Assembly (NCBI GenBank): GCA_004335635.1
Contig: QAXH01002362.1
Span: 6,279 to 66,841 of the forward strand
Source of the DNA: Chloromonas sp. AAM2
Lineage: Eukaryota > Chlorophyta > Chlorophyceae > Chlamydomonadales > Chlamydomonadaceae
Reading direction: 5' to 3'
DNA length: 60,563 nt
In this document: piece by piece, positions 12,199 to 27,100 of the stretch
How the letters are laid out: the number at the start of each line of letters is the position of its first letter
How positions within the stretch are numbered: the stretch's first letter is position 1
The notes under the pieces: model-generated
What the model saw: only the letters and a program-made list of their open reading frames with translations
What the model was told of the DNA's origin: nothing
The model's database searches: none
Made by a program: the position numbers and the translations under genes

Positions 12199-15100
12199 CT
12201 GCAGCGGTCAAAAGCACCATGAATCGATGGTTACCATCCGCTACAAGAACAGAATCTGTACGCGTCTCCACCTATTTAGATCCGCCCTCTTATCACGCCC
12301 CTCGCACATTTGGCAGCCTGTCGTTGTACACTCGGTCGGGTCATGCATGTTTAGGTTATGCCCTGCACAATGTGACCGCGCTGGTCCTACTCACCCAGCC
12401 CCAAGTCCCTCTGCAGGCGGTGTGCCTTGGCATACGTTAATGCCCACTTGTACAGCGGGTCATGGAGCACCACCTCAAGCACCTGCAGGGCGCAGACAGG
12501 GCAGCATCGTGCTGGGGTCAGGGGATAGGTGCACCATGGTGGCGATGCAAACGAGGTTATCGGCTTTGAAATGCGGCAGAAGTTCAGCCATTTCTACGCA
12601 ACACGCGCTGAGTTTAATTGCTGAAACACGGCCACCAGCTTATTGATGTGACGTTCATGCTGCTTGTCAGATGCGTTGCGTCCAAGGCTTAACATCAGCA
12701 CCTCTCTTGGGTGTTCCTCACCTGCATGAACGCCTCGCTGTTTTCCCTGAGCACACGGAGTGTGATTTCTGCACACTGCGTCAAGGTTCCGCCCGTGCCT
12801 GCCGCGCCAAACCCGTCCACCAAGTTGCGGGTCATTCGAAAAGGCACCAGCTCAGGCGTGGCTAGGAACATGCCCTGCAAGCGATGAGGTGCATGCTTTT
12901 GTTTGCCAACAGATCCCAAAGCCATGCAGCCCTCTCCACCATCCTGTTGCGTTGTTCGAGTGCTTATGGGCACAACGGTGAATCATGCATCACATCATTT
13001 GCATCGCTCCAGAATGCAGCCTGTTGCATTACAGTGCCACGCATATTAACCACGTGACATTCAAGGGGAGGCCGACAAAGGCCACGTCCGCCCTGTTGTT
13101 CCGCCGGTTCACATGTAGAACTGCAGTGCCCGCCCGCCCCGCCGGGGAAGGTGCAGTACCAAACTGTCAGTGGCAGGCATGACAATATCCCGAGCACCCA
13201 CCTGCTCGAAGGCAATGCCCAGGTCGATGTGCACGACCTCAGCCGTGCGCTTGTGCAGGAGAATGTTGGACCCGTGCCTGTCACCCAGACCTAGAACCCA
13301 ACCAGCCATGCTAGACACGCCAACACTGCATGCAGACACAAGGAAGAGCCATTGGTTGGGGTTGAGTACAGTGTGGTGCGGCGGTCTGAACTCAGCATAA
13401 CCCAGGCTTGTTCGGAGGCCCCGACACGCCTCAGACCATTGTGCGACATGGCTTGTAATCTTCTGTTGCCCATCGCACCTGCGTGTGTAATTGGTGCGAG
13501 CCTCGAGCCACTCGTGGGGTGCTCTGAAGTTCTCCAGGAAGAAGTTGTGCATGGCTGGTCGCGTCCGCGCCCTGCGGACACTCATGTGCACAGACTCCAG
13601 GCGCATAGATAGAGTGAGAAGACACCGCGCACACACTCTGATAAACATGCAAGGCACGTGCAGGCACTACAAGAACATCAGGCCCATGCTTGTAACTGCA
13701 GAAACGTGTGCATGTAGTACGCCAAGTCAGTGGTCACACAGTGTGATGTACTGACGCACGCTCACATGATCGTCTCCCAGGTGCGCAGCCGCGCTGATTG
13801 GTCCGCTCCCGTGCCAGCATTCTTTTGCCACATTTCGTGACACTCGTACAGCGTCATCTCACCCTGCATGCGCGAGTAAACAAACGTCAAGCCTTTCAGT
13901 GCGCTAGTGCACAATGTCCCCAGTGTGGACGCCACCGACCTGCGGCCCTCTGTCCTCTGTCGCCCCCCCCAACCACGAAGCACGCAAGGCGTCAACTCTT
14001 TCCACCCATCAAGCCTGTGAGGCAGTTGGCTTCAAGCGGCCCCACCCACCGGCCGCTTGTAGCGGAGCCATGCGCCCGCGTTGCGTGTTGGGCCTGTGAG
14101 CCAGTCAGCCACGGCCACGGTATCCTGAAGCACACGCACACGCAGGTCACACTCGGTGCTTGGCAAGCGATCCGCGTACTTCCTTCAATCAGAACTGAGG
14201 ATGGACCACAGTACCTAATCCAACAGTTTGAAGCATGCAGTGCTCGTCAGACAGACACGCAGGCACCAGCGTTGGCGCGTTGGCGTGTTAATGGCTGCCT
14301 TGGCGCACCTGCACCCACTCCAGCAGACCCGCAGCCGGAGTGAACGGGACCACCTTGTAGGTCACCATGTGCAGCCGGCGGCAGCGCGCACGCCTGCACA
14401 TGCACACACGAGCCGCACCATGGACTCAAAGTTCTTTGTTTGCAATGGCATCAAGCATGTGGTGTAGCAAGTGCATTTCTGTTTCGGAGACTGCAAACGA
14501 GCGTGTCGCATGCAGGTAATGTGGTTTCTCGGTGCTCACTGCCGCAATTTGGCAATGCACGATGATCCGATGGTCTGGAACCCCCTTGCATAGCCGCAGC
14601 ACGTGGTGATGGCAGTGCTGCCTGGTAGCATGATGCACTCTGCCCTGGCCTGCATGTTTCTCTCCCTGTACGCCCGCATGTGCTTCCATAAGTGCGTTCC
14701 TCACCCGTCATGTGACAGCAGCCCGTTCATGAGCCCAAAGAACTGCTGCATCACCGCATCCTGCAGTTGCGCACAACAGCGGACAGAACGTGATGACTCG
14801 TCAGACAGGCACTGGGTTTGATGTCCAAGGCAACATGCCTTTGTATTCTGTTTACCGACGCAACACCACAGCGTGCAACGTATCAGCCTGTTGCCCTTGA
14901 AACTAGCACCAGCGAGACACTGCCTGCTCTGCACTCCGCCCCCTCCTCCACCTGCAAGGCGAGCTCCCAGTCCTCATGTCACGTCATGTCATGGACTGCA
15001 TGTCATGTCGGCTCCCTGCCTCACCTGTCGCAGGTCGTCACTCCCCCCCTTGACCAGCTGCTTGTACGCATTCCCCTCCGCGTCATAGCACTTGATCTGA

Positions 15101-18100
15101 GGCACGACAGCAAGCAACACACAAGCACCCACTCAGGCCGCAGGCAAAACCTACCAACGTGCCTGTTTCAAAGTGCTCAAATTCGCATAGAACAGCTCAG
15201 ACAGTGTATACGCCTGTTCTTAGGCCGAAGCGCATAGGACAGCTTGGACAGGTGTCTTTGGAGACGTCCCCAGTGTATTCGATCCGTTTGGATGCGCATA
15301 GGCCGGCCGATGTCCAAGGTATGACCTGCCCCTAGGCGGCTGCATTATTAGCGGCTGATGCACGGGCGGTGCGCTCACAATCTTGGGCTGGTTGACTCCG
15401 CCCGCATAGTTGATTAGGTCCTCCCACTTGACTGCGAAGGGCAGGGACTGGTACTGGCCTGTGGGGTCGACCTGCACAAGGAACAGCCCAGGCACAACAC
15501 CGGCTGGCCAAGAGCAACAATGCGATTGATGCTCCCTCTGGGGAATCGCCAGCCACAGTGTCCAAGTCCGACCGCTCACACACAACATGGGCTGCTCAGG
15601 CCGTCAAGTGACTGCCATCTACAGGCGCCTGATCCCGGCCAGTGCAAAACAGTCAACAGTTTCCATTGGGCATTGAACGCTCATAGGAGAAACTGCCAGC
15701 CACCTCCTGCCCACAGTTTCCAGTACATGACAGTCAAGCTGCCTGCTTTCATCGCTTTATCGCAAGTGCATGCTTAGCCTGGTGGGACGTACCGGTATTG
15801 TGCAGCTCATGATGGGCACCACACGTGACGTGAGGGCGCTCTTGAACTCCTGCATGAGCACGTGCCAGGATAGCAAGGGCCTTGACTTGTTCAAGGCAAA
15901 TTACATAGCCACGCCAGTGTTGCATGTGAGTCAGCCACGCAGCACCCACCAGGCCGCAGACATATCTGGCATGAGAGGTGATGGGCACATGGAAGCCGTG
16001 AACCAGCAATGCATAGCACATGCAGGCAGGCACACACATACACAGTGTTTGGTTGCGTGGCTGCATAAATATGCACAGCAAGCTGACCTTGCTGAGTCTG
16101 TGGGCTGGCTGCTGGGCACGGGACTGCGGGGTGCCGGCCGGTTCGGCGGCCAGCTTGCAGTAGGCAGCAATGGCCTGGTCCATCTGCGCAACAGAAAGAC
16201 ACTGATTGCCAGGATGGGGTTGGCTCAATTTTCAACAGGGGATGGCTTGGCACGACCACTGATTTTGCAGCCACAGCACCAGCCGGTACAGCGCCAATGC
16301 ACAGCCCCGCACCTGACCAGCATGCGCCGTATAACCCAGATCTACTGTAGCATACGTCTACAAGGCCCTTGGGTCCATGCCTGACTGAATCAACCTAGTT
16401 GACCCATCTCAGATGCCTGTTGCCAGCCATCCCCATATGGATGCCATATCCGCACTGCAGCCCACCTCCTTGATGATCTGCCTTAAGTTTGTTGTGCTGC
16501 CACTGCCGGACAGGGCGCTGATCAGCTCTGTGGCAGCGCCCACCTGCGCATGAGGCACACGCACCACATGGGTGTTCCAATGCATCATGCGAAAAATATC
16601 CAAGATATACCCCAGGCACACAAACACACACCACGCAGAAGGTAATCAAGAAGTGATTCATTTCGTGCGGGTGGACGTGCCAGACGTCACTGACAATCTA
16701 CATGGAACAGAGGACCTGCGTCATGAAGTAACATTAGGCCATATGTAAGGCCTGCGAGAGTCCCAATGACGATCTGATAAGCCGGACAAGCCCCTCGTCC
16801 AGTCTAACTCTGGCCGCTGGTTTGTGCCCACCTTGGACGCGTCCACTTGGTGCGTCATGAGCCCCGACTGCACCTCAGTGTTGCCCCCCTGGCCCCCCTT
16901 GCTGCTCCCGCCCATGCCACCTGCAGACACACACAACGCATGGCGAGTAGGGCAGCCATGGACACCAGGGCAGAAAGAACGCACTGCTGCCTAAGCAGGT
17001 GCGTCTCGAGCCACAAGGGCAGCTGACTTGAATAAGCAAGGCCATAAGGCCACTGTGCTAGGGAGGGCAATGAGGCTGTGAAAGTTCTTTATCGGCAAGA
17101 GCACGCCAAGCTCACTGTTTTTGAGTGCGAACAGTGGGAACAGCGCATGGTAGGGGTGCTCCCGCGCGGTCCTGAGCAGGACACTCTTCAGCACCTACGA
17201 CCACACAAACAGCATCATACCCGTGACCAGCCCGTGCCTGGCACTGCAACCACATGCCTCACCAGCACCTCACACAAGCAAAGCACAACAACCTAAATCT
17301 GCACCTTATACCTAACAATTCAACAAGACAGGCCAGGCGCGCTCGAGAATATGCTCAGTAGCTCAACGGGTCATGACAGCGGCTTGACATCCTGCCGTGC
17401 ACTACCATTATATGTGCCAACTGCAAGAGACTTAATAGATCACCTGCGTGTGTTCCACTTGTGTGCATGCATCACCCACCAATTGGAATCCACTAGGGTC
17501 TCTTGTGGTGGATAGACGGGATGCCAACTGCAGACAGCAAGGACACACGAGTGAACCCAATCCATTGACAGCAACGTGGATACAAGCAGCTTTGACCAGC
17601 TTGTTCAGGACCCACCCTGCCTGTCATACACTAATGGCACCACCGCAACGCACCTGGTAGACTAGAGGCACCAGCTTGTGCGAGGGTATGGCTGTGAGCG
17701 CCTGCTTCATCAGCTCGTTGACCGACCCGTCTGTGCTGAGGGATAGCCACAGCGCACACAGGCGGTACACCACGTGAAGGTCATACTCTGAACCTGCCTG
17801 CAACAGGCAGGAACAGGCAGAAGCTTTGCAGCACAGCTCGTGGCCCAAAGCAATAAGCACAGCAGGTTGAGAGTGTTGGCGGGCAGCTAGCCCAGCGTCT
17901 GCCTGCCCCTTTTGATGCTGACCCAATGCCTTGTGCTGTTTCAATGCCTGCCTTGCACTCTTCTGCCACCCTGCTTACGCCTCCCTGCCCAGACAGGCCT
18001 CACCTGCAGACACCGCTTGTAGTTGGTCAGCGCAATGGTGCGGTGCCTGAGCTCATCTGCGGCCGCTGCGGCCCGCGCCTCCAGGTCCACGGACACCTGC

Positions 18101-21100
18101 TTCTCCAACCGCACCAACTGCAGGAACAGCACACGCGGACAGAAGAGATGACACAGCTAGACGCGGTGTGGCTTGGAAGAGCATCAGTACTCTTCGAGTC
18201 AAACATGTTGTTGAAGGACACAATTGTACTGGCAGTTTGGATGACAAAACTGCTGTTGCTAGAGGAGTCACTGCAACCACCCATCAGTGACCCAGTCACC
18301 TGTGCACTTGTCCCATAGGATTGCAATGCCTGCATGCATGCGCACCGCCAAACACAGCCCGCACCCGGAGTTGGAGTGCCTTCTTCTTCTCATTGCTCAT
18401 GCCCCGCTCCACCAGCTGCACGCGCAGGCTGTCGACCTCGGACTGCTTCTCCTGGTAACACATGAATGATGATCAACCCACAGCGAGTTTGATACAGCAA
18501 ATACCAGCTGACAAGCGGCGCAGAGATGTTAGTGCGTGAGAGTTATTGTAATCCCAGCCCACAGTGTGGGGGTATACCACTATCGCCTCTGCAACCTGAA
18601 ATAATAATGTACCATGTGATGCAACTGTTGGAACCTTGATACTGCATCTAAAGCATTCTAGCGGCATTCTAGTAGTGCGAGCTGTGCTTGGCCTTATTTC
18701 CTCTGACTCTGTTACCAATTGATAAGTACGACGTTCTTGTGACGGCAACACTGCCGAGGATGTAATGTCTCAGTTCAGCCCTAGGTGGCTGAGACTGCGT
18801 TCCCCTCCGTTACTTACTGCAATGACACGTGTGTATATGCCATACTCTGGTGTATTGCGCTGCTCGACACACGAGCGGTACAAAACGTCCGCATACTGCG
18901 CCAGCCGGTAGAAAACCCTGCAGGCAGTGGCCGCCTCCGCTGGACCCACCCCCGTCTCCGCCTGCCTGACCTCACCCTCCTGCTGCTGGCCTTGCTGTGG
19001 TTGGCCCTGCTGCTGTTGCCCCTGCTGCTGCTGCTGCTGTTTCTGTTGCTGCTGGCCCTGCTGTGCGTACTGCGCTGCTTGTGTCAGGGCCTCCAGGACG
19101 TCAGTGGCAGTGCTGCCGGTGCTGCCCCGGGAGGCCGCCTCTGAAGCCGCCTCCGCAGCAGTCTTCAACCGAACCTGCAAATCACGTGGCAGCACAAATC
19201 CCAGTGCACACTTGTGCATACACAAATCATGTGGCAGCACAAATCCCAGTGCACACTTGTGCATACACAACTCATGTGGCAGCACAAATCCCAGTGCACA
19301 CTTGTGCATACACAAATCATGTGGCAGCACACATCCCAGTGCACACTTGTGCATACACAAATCATGTGGCAGCACAAATCCCTGTGCACACTTGTGCATA
19401 CACAAATCATGTGGCAGCACAAATCCCAGTGCACACTTGTGCATACACAAATCATGTGGCAGCACAAATTCCCAGAGCACACTTCATCACTATGCACGCT
19501 CCACGACTGCCAGACAAAGAGCGAATGCTGACCATCTCCTGTGCACTGCAAGTGTACATGAACATGCTAGCCAAGCCATGACTAGCTCAGGTAATCGGGC
19601 GCAGGACAGTTGAAGGTGCCGCTTGTTCACCAGGTCCGCCGTACCTGCGCCTCGGCCGCCCACAGCCCCGCCAGGCTCAACGTGTTGGCCAGCCGCGTCA
19701 GATTGACACGCGCACCCGCACCACCACTGCCGCCATCCGTCCCGCCCGCTGCCGCCTGTGCATTGCTGCGGGCTGGCTGCTGCTGCATGAGCGGGTTGTT
19801 TGCCGCTGGCGCGTCCAGCGCACGCATCATGCATGCGAGGGAGTAAGCCACATGGGCAGCTGTGCGCGCCTCGCCCATGCGCCACCTGAGCCGCGCCTCG
19901 TTCAGCCTCCAAGCAGCATCAGGCCGGCACAGCTCCTGTAGCCAAGCAGGAGCCTCCAGAGGCTGTCCTGCACCTGCTGGAGCGCCCGCTACCTCTTCAC
20001 GCCCCATCACATCACCCTGCGATTCTGCCGCCCCATATCGCTGTACCTCGCTTAAGAGCACAGCCCTGAGCTGCTGTATGTCAGACAGGCCTGCGGCCAC
20101 TGCACCCTGTCGCTGATGCACCCTCGCCAGCTGCCCCAGCGCTCTGCACAGCAGCCCTGTGTGCCCTACTGCTCTTGCTGCCGCACTTTGCACCGCCAAC
20201 ACGAGCTCCTGAGCACCAGTTGCCTCCGGCCCAAACTCCACCGGTTCCTCATCACCATCCTCACACCCAAGCGATTGGACCAGGAAGGGCGCAGGGAAGG
20301 GCTGCCGGCTGCCTGTGGGCGATTCCCAGGTATCCCGCCATGTGGCTTGCAGCACGTGCAGCATGTGCAGGCGTGTGAGGGGCGAGCAGGGGGCGGCCGA
20401 GGTGGACAGGCCGTGGTGGCTGGACGCCAGAGCTTCAACACAGGCTGCATGTCAGTGGCAACGGATATGCATAAGTGTGCAGTCACGGAGGCTACCCAAC
20501 ATCAATTAGGCATCAGTACGTGGTAGAGGCCAGTTTACTATATGTACGCTGTACAAATAAGGCACTAACCCTGGGAGCCGCATGGGACCGCCGTGGCCAC
20601 GTATGCCCATTTTTTCACGTTCCTGCCTTGCCCTACCTGAGTGTGCCAAAGTTTCTGTACTGTGCATCCTGACCAACTCAGCGTTCTGGGCCACAAAAAA
20701 GCTGCCATGTGCAGCACACATATGCATATTGCGTGTTAGGCACCCACCAGCGCTTGTCTGTTGCATCGTGGACACGAACTCGTGCACGTCCCCTTCCTTG
20801 AGGGCCCTCAGACAGCACACCACAGCAGCGTTGAAACCCATGGCAGGGACTGCCAGGCCGCCGCCTGCCACTGCGGGCGCAACAAACTGTAGCACTGCAG
20901 GGACAGCAGGCTGTGTGTGGCCTGTTGGCTCAGGGAAGGGCGATGGGCTGCGGCTGCGTCTGGTGCCGCGTGCGCCACCTGGCCTAGCAGGATTGAGCAT
21001 TGCTGGTGTAGGCAGCGTGACAAGCGGTGTGGGCATGCTGGGCTGGCGGTCCAAGGCGTGGGTATCAGCAAGTGGCCATGCGGGCTGACCCCAGGTTCCC

Positions 21101-24100
21101 AGCCGCCATGCCAGCTCGGCCTGAAGCTCTGACACCTCTGAGGAGGCACTGCCGTCCAAGGCAGCAAACTGCGTGGAACGTGCAACAACATGTGTGTAGG
21201 TGGGGGCACAAGGGTGGCTGGTGCCTTACATTGCCAGCACAAATGCATGTGGCGGTGGTGATGCAACATCTGGCCATCCGAAGCAAGCCAAGAACTTGCA
21301 CAAGATGCTGGAAACCCATCTACGATGACATTTCGCACTTGTTGGTTGAATTGTTTGTATGTTCCAACCTGGTTTGATCCGGTGGTATTGGTCCTGCATG
21401 CTGAGCGTGAACATAGCAGCATATCGGCACGATGATCAGGTTACTGAAACCTGTCAACGTTCATGCACTGGAACAGCAGCCTTTGCACGCTACAGAATCA
21501 CCCACCTGCCGCCCCGACGCCCCTCTGAGCAGTAGGCTGGCTGCCTGGCCGCTGCCCAGGTGCTGCAGCGCCCTGGCCGCCCCGCACAGCTGCTCTGCCA
21601 CCGGCTGCCCCGCACCCACACACACCAGCGCAGGGCCTGGCAACCGGGCGGCTCCATCATGCCCAGTGTGTGCGCCTAAGCATCCAGGGTGTGTGCGCAT
21701 GTAGGGTGCACTGGCCGCAGCGGCTAGGCCGAGGTCATAGCTGGCCAGAGAGCGGTCCCAGGCACCTTCCAGCTCGTATAACCTGCACATCTACGCACAT
21801 GAGGGCCAGCACGCGTGAAGTAACATGCTTGTAAGAGTTTCAGGTGGTTGCAGGAGCATTCTCAGAATCCACACACAAGCAGCTAAGACATGATCGCAAT
21901 GGGACCACGTGACCAGCTAGAAGCATTGGACACACAGCCTGTGGTGACCATGGCTTTGACGCAAGCTTGATCATCACGCCAGCACTGATGGCTTGTGGTG
22001 AGCACGGCTCTGGTGCTTACCTCCTCTGTGCCGGCCCCCTGAGAGTCGGCCAGTGCATGCAGCCGGTCCGGGTCCGAGGCGCCGCCCCACACCTGACGCA
22101 ACATGCGCAGCGCCTGCGACACAAAGCCAGTCAAACATGCGCCACAGAGCAACTTCAACAAGCATTGCAAGTTCACATCGTGACATTAGTCAGGTGCGCA
22201 GCAGCCATGCAGCCCCAGGACTACTAATGTGTATGGCTTGTGGAAAAACACATGACCATGTTATTCTCAACCCAATGTCTAGATATGTGCCGAATGTGGC
22301 CAGGAGCTTCCAGGTGCCTTCTTACCTCCGTAGCCTCAGCAGGAGTCATTCTTAGCAGTGGAGTGACTGACACTGCGGCCTCCTCTTTGGCTGCACCCTT
22401 GCCCTTCCTGCCCTGCGGCTGCTGGGGCTGGTTTGCCTGCTCCCTGCGCTGCGTCTGTGTGAGTGAAGGGAACAGCGCCAGGGTGGGGTCTGTGGCGCAC
22501 ATGCTCATCACATGGCCACCCAGCTGACCAGTCACATGGACGTTTTCTCTAGGGTTCTTGCCCCCTTGCTCGCCTGCTTGCGGCTGCCCTTGCCCCTGCC
22601 CCTGGCCCTGCTGTGCACTGGCAATCAGTGTTTCGACTGAGCTTGACAGCAGAGGCACTCGACTCTCCAGCCAGTACTCAAGATAGCGCTCCGCTGATTC
22701 CATGGACCCGCAACTGCATGTGCATACAAGGGTAACAGCACTCCGTGTGGTGACAGCATGTTGAACCGGGGTTGGGTCACGTCGGATTCACTCTGAACCA
22801 ACTGTGGCAGTGCACAAGGCTGCATCTCCCAAGACACAACAGCTCTTGAGTTCCACTCTCTTGAGACATGAAAAGTGTTTGAGCAATACACTGTTGTTGG
22901 ATGAACATGCAATGTCAGTGCATGCAGCGAATTAATCTGAGCTTCTCGTCCCATCTACTGCCTCGCTCCAGCCCCACATGCCTGCACCACTCACACCCAC
23001 CGATCCCTGTCTCACCTGGCTGCCACCTGTGCTGTCAGCAGGTAGTCAATGTTCAGGCAGTAGCACGTGTCCCAGTGCCTGGGCTCGTCCAGGCGTGAGC
23101 CAGACACTGACTTACGGCCGCCAAACTGCAGCGCACCAAGCACCCAGGCATCATTCAAGACTATCTGTTCAAAACAAAGCCTGGCAGCAGCGCAGAATTC
23201 AAACCACGATCAAGTCTCAGCCAGACTCAAAACTGAAAGGATGGTTAGTGTTGCCAGTCGCCAGTGTTGCAATGCATCATGTTGAAATCTCAGGCAGACG
23301 CAGAAATGCAACAATGGCCAGTATGGCCGGTGCACCAGAGCTTGTTACTTTAGCCACAACTGCAAATGGAGCATGAATCCAAGCAGTCCACCCACTCAGT
23401 CCAGTCGCTCTATCACCTGCACTATGTCGTCTATGTGCATGTCCTTGAGCACCTCCAGGCAGCGCAGCACTGTGGATGCCGCAGCCAGGTACTCAGGGTG
23501 ACACTCAGCTGCACGCATGCAGGACAACACCAAAACGCCACCATGAGCAGACAACATAGCTTCTTGCGTTTTGATTAATGTACAACCTCAGCACTTGCAC
23601 CCGGAATTCACTCCTACCATTGCTTTGCCTAAATCTCTGGCCAACCAGTTTTCAGAGGACACAAGCAGAAATTATACCGCCACAACCGCAGCAAGCACAC
23701 CCAGCACTGAAACCACTCAGCCCATGACACCCCTGCGCCACATGCACGCACACCTGGTCCGCCCGTTGCCACCGGCCGCATGACATGCTTGATGAGCCGC
23801 TCCGCAATGACTGTGGGCACCAGCGCGTGCACGGGGTCGGTGCTGGCCGCCACGTGCAGCAGCAGCGAGCGCAGCACCTCGGGCAGCAGCGACTCGGCCA
23901 CACGCGCCTGGAGAGTAAGGTGAACACAAGAGCAGGGTGGTAGAACTTGCAGTAGATCCCTTCTTCCTTTCTTGCTCAGGGTATTTCAGGGTGTACACAT
24001 GCCATCATTCAAAACGGCGCCCCTGGTGTAAACAGAGATTAGCCGAGCGCCATTGTCCTCAGGCCAGCGCTGCTATCAGGAGGTGAAGCGGGATGAGGTA

Positions 24101-27100
24101 AGTGGACATTTGCTGTGTGCCGGCTAAAAGCCAGTCTGCAAACACGACCTGAAGGGGCATCACATCAAGTTGGCTACATGAGGCGGAGACTCAGCAGTTA
24201 CCACATTCAAGATGACTTAACCAGACTTCCGGCTGTCCCACGAGGCTGGGCAAAGCACAGGACATTCTGTTTATTACCTTTGCCGCCACCATGGGTGCCA
24301 TGAGCCTCAGCATGTCGTCCGCACAGTAACCCAACAGGGACATCGTCACCCTGTCATGAGGAGGCAGGGACAGGCAAAAGGCATGTGTTGTACAAGCATG
24401 CTAGAGAAAATGCTAATTGCGATTCAACTGAAGCAGATGAACAAAAAGTGTGATTGAGAAGCTTGGCAGCATTCAGGGACAGCCAGGTGGAGAAAGGAAG
24501 CTGAAGGCGTGGCACAACGCACGTGTTAGGTTGTGCCAGGGGACAGCACACCGCACCTTGAAGTCCACACACCCACGCCGTGCAATGCGGGTGCGGGCGA
24601 GCGCTGCCCTGCCTGCAGAGGGGTGCAAGAGGTGCTTGCGCCTGCGCTGAATGGCTTAGGAGCGTGTGCCTCGGCAGCAGTCGGCAACACCAATACTCTC
24701 CATAACTTGTCAGATGCGAGGTCCTCTTGTTTTAGGCTTGGACTGGGGACGGCAGCCTGAGCAGCATACGGACAGGCAAACAGCAGGTGCACACTTGGCC
24801 AAAAGCTGTGAGAATATTGGTGTCCAAAGTGAAGGCAACAACACTGTCGCATTGCTATTATTGTGCCGGCCCATCAATTGATGCCAGTGTCAGTGAATCG
24901 TCCTGTTGTGCTACGTGGTGTGATGTGAAGCCTGACTACTGTCCATGTACAAAGGGTGCAAGTGCCTGGCGTCTGCATCACCTGGTTTTCAGCCGTGGTG
25001 AAGAATGCGCGCAGGTTGCGGGCCAGGCTGCGTGCGGCGGGCCTGGCGCTGCCCATCAGACAGGACATGGCCTCAGCGCCGGCGGAAGAGAGAAGCAGAC
25101 CTCTGGAAGGCAACAAGGTCGCAGAAAACTGAGGAAGTCAGGCACCGGCTGATGATAAAGTAGCATACATGAACTGATTCAAGCCAATCTTTGCAAGTCC
25201 ATCTGTTGCAGTGTACAATACGTACAGCAGTACAGCGACCGTAGGACGGTCTGGTAGCAGATAACTCATAACCAATGCCCTAATTTCTTAGCGCCACCCC
25301 TGCTGTCCTTCCACCAGTAGCCCCACTTGGCCTAGCTGACGACACAATTTTAAGCAGCTGATTTACGCCCACACTCCACATTCATAACACCACCACGGGC
25401 GCTTCCCTTTCCACCCCTTGTATATGGCGCTTGAGCAATCTTCTGTTCGACCTGTCGGACGAGCCAGATGTGAAAGGACACTCATCACTCACTCACTCAC
25501 TCACCTGACAACCTGCTGCGCTGCCTCTACTACCCTTGCGTCTTCGTCTAGCAAGCAGCTTGCAGCCAGAGCCAACAACTGCAAGTACAGCATACAGATG
25601 CCCGTTTGAGACGTGTACAGCGTACAAACGGCAGGTGCTCTTTGACCTTTGTTTGACATGTCAAGTTCAAGTTCGGAATGAGGCGGGCGCGTTCGACGTT
25701 GCTCTGCGTGTGGTGGCGCTCGGCAAAGGGCAGGGCAGTCCTTACCTGCACTCGCAACCTCGCACTGGCCGCTACCTGTGCGGCACTGCGCGCCTTGCTC
25801 TTGGGTGGCGGAGCATCGTCGCCATCTGTGCGAACGGGCGGCGGTGCAGGGAAGCCTAAAGCGTCCATGTCAACGCCCACGTCCTGGCAGCCACCCAAGG
25901 AAGGACGACCTGCGCGACAGAAAGCAATGGAGTACCAGGAGATGTGGGCGGGTAGGCAATTCGAAACGTATGACTCACAAGCAACAGGAACACGCGAGCC
26001 GTCATCCGCATGATACGGGCACACAGGCATCGCAATAACGAACAGGCATTGCCAATCCTGGGAAACGCATGCCGCAGGACTACCTGACACGAAGCTTGTG
26101 CAGGCTATCGGCACCAAAACGAAACCCATGCGCTTGAGGACCTGAGGCGCACTCGAGCAGTGAACATCATGTACGCACCTGCTACCTCGATGGCATGCGC
26201 ACCTGCTTCAATTCCGTCCGTTGGCTCTGAAACCAGCACCAGCAGCCGTGCAGCCAGCTGCGCCAGTGAGCCTTTGGACTGTCCCAGATGACTGGCCACC
26301 TTGACCAGCTGCCAGGCAGCGGCCCGCAGGCCAGCCTTGGTGTTGGGTGAAGCTCTTGTACTGCTGTCTGAAACAAAAGGTGCAATGATGCGTTAATGAA
26401 TAATGCATTTGATCAACCACCAGTGCTTGAAAAGCAACAACAAATGCATGAGAGCGCACCACGCCACTTTGGGCAGGAAAACATCTCATTGCCATCGTAT
26501 TGCCGACGGCTGTGACTACCATGCCATACCCTTACTTGTACCTAGTATGAATTCACACAGCAGTGTGACTGTACCCATGGCACGCTGTGGCATCCCTGCC
26601 AGAAGGCCCGCCGCACCTTGTGCTGCCAGCGTGTGCTGTTCGTCCTCTAGCCGCTGCGCCAGGTGCCTGAGCACTCGCTTACGTGCAGGTTCGGCCATGG
26701 CAGCAGCACGGCCAGCAAAGAGGCAGAGCTCCTCCTGCAAGGTGACCTGCGCCTTGAGCTCCTGCATGTGTACAAGCAAGACACAATGCGTTGCAGCTGC
26801 TGCAGCTACCAGAGATGAGTACGAGCTTGATCTTCCCAGCCAACATTGTTGGTTGAAGTTGAGCCAGCCCAGGGGTGAACGGTGCAACAGGGGATGTCGC
26901 ATCAGGACAGATGCTGACATCGTACACGATATGACTGAGGGTACCTAGATGGCTTGTTGTGAGCACACACGGTGACAAGGCATGGCGCTACACCTGGTGC
27001 ATGCTGAGCGCTGACTCCAGAGCCAGCAGAGGCGGCAGTGGGTCCACCCAGCGCAGTGCAGGGCGGGCGACCACAGGCAACTGCGCGAGTGAACACCAAC

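Noticed and set aside
18770..19480. Long minus-strand open frame of repeated 15-residue units, looking like a repeat protein
   Set aside because: Its first 320 bp are the 45-bp minisatellite; real ATM coding starts at the tttgcag acceptor at 19175-19180. The repeat frame is treated as intron unless RNA evidence shows otherwise.
19214..19613. Open frames on the plus strand through the same array
   Set aside because: They are a by-product of a stop-free 45-bp unit read in several frames; no start, splice site or similarity supports them.
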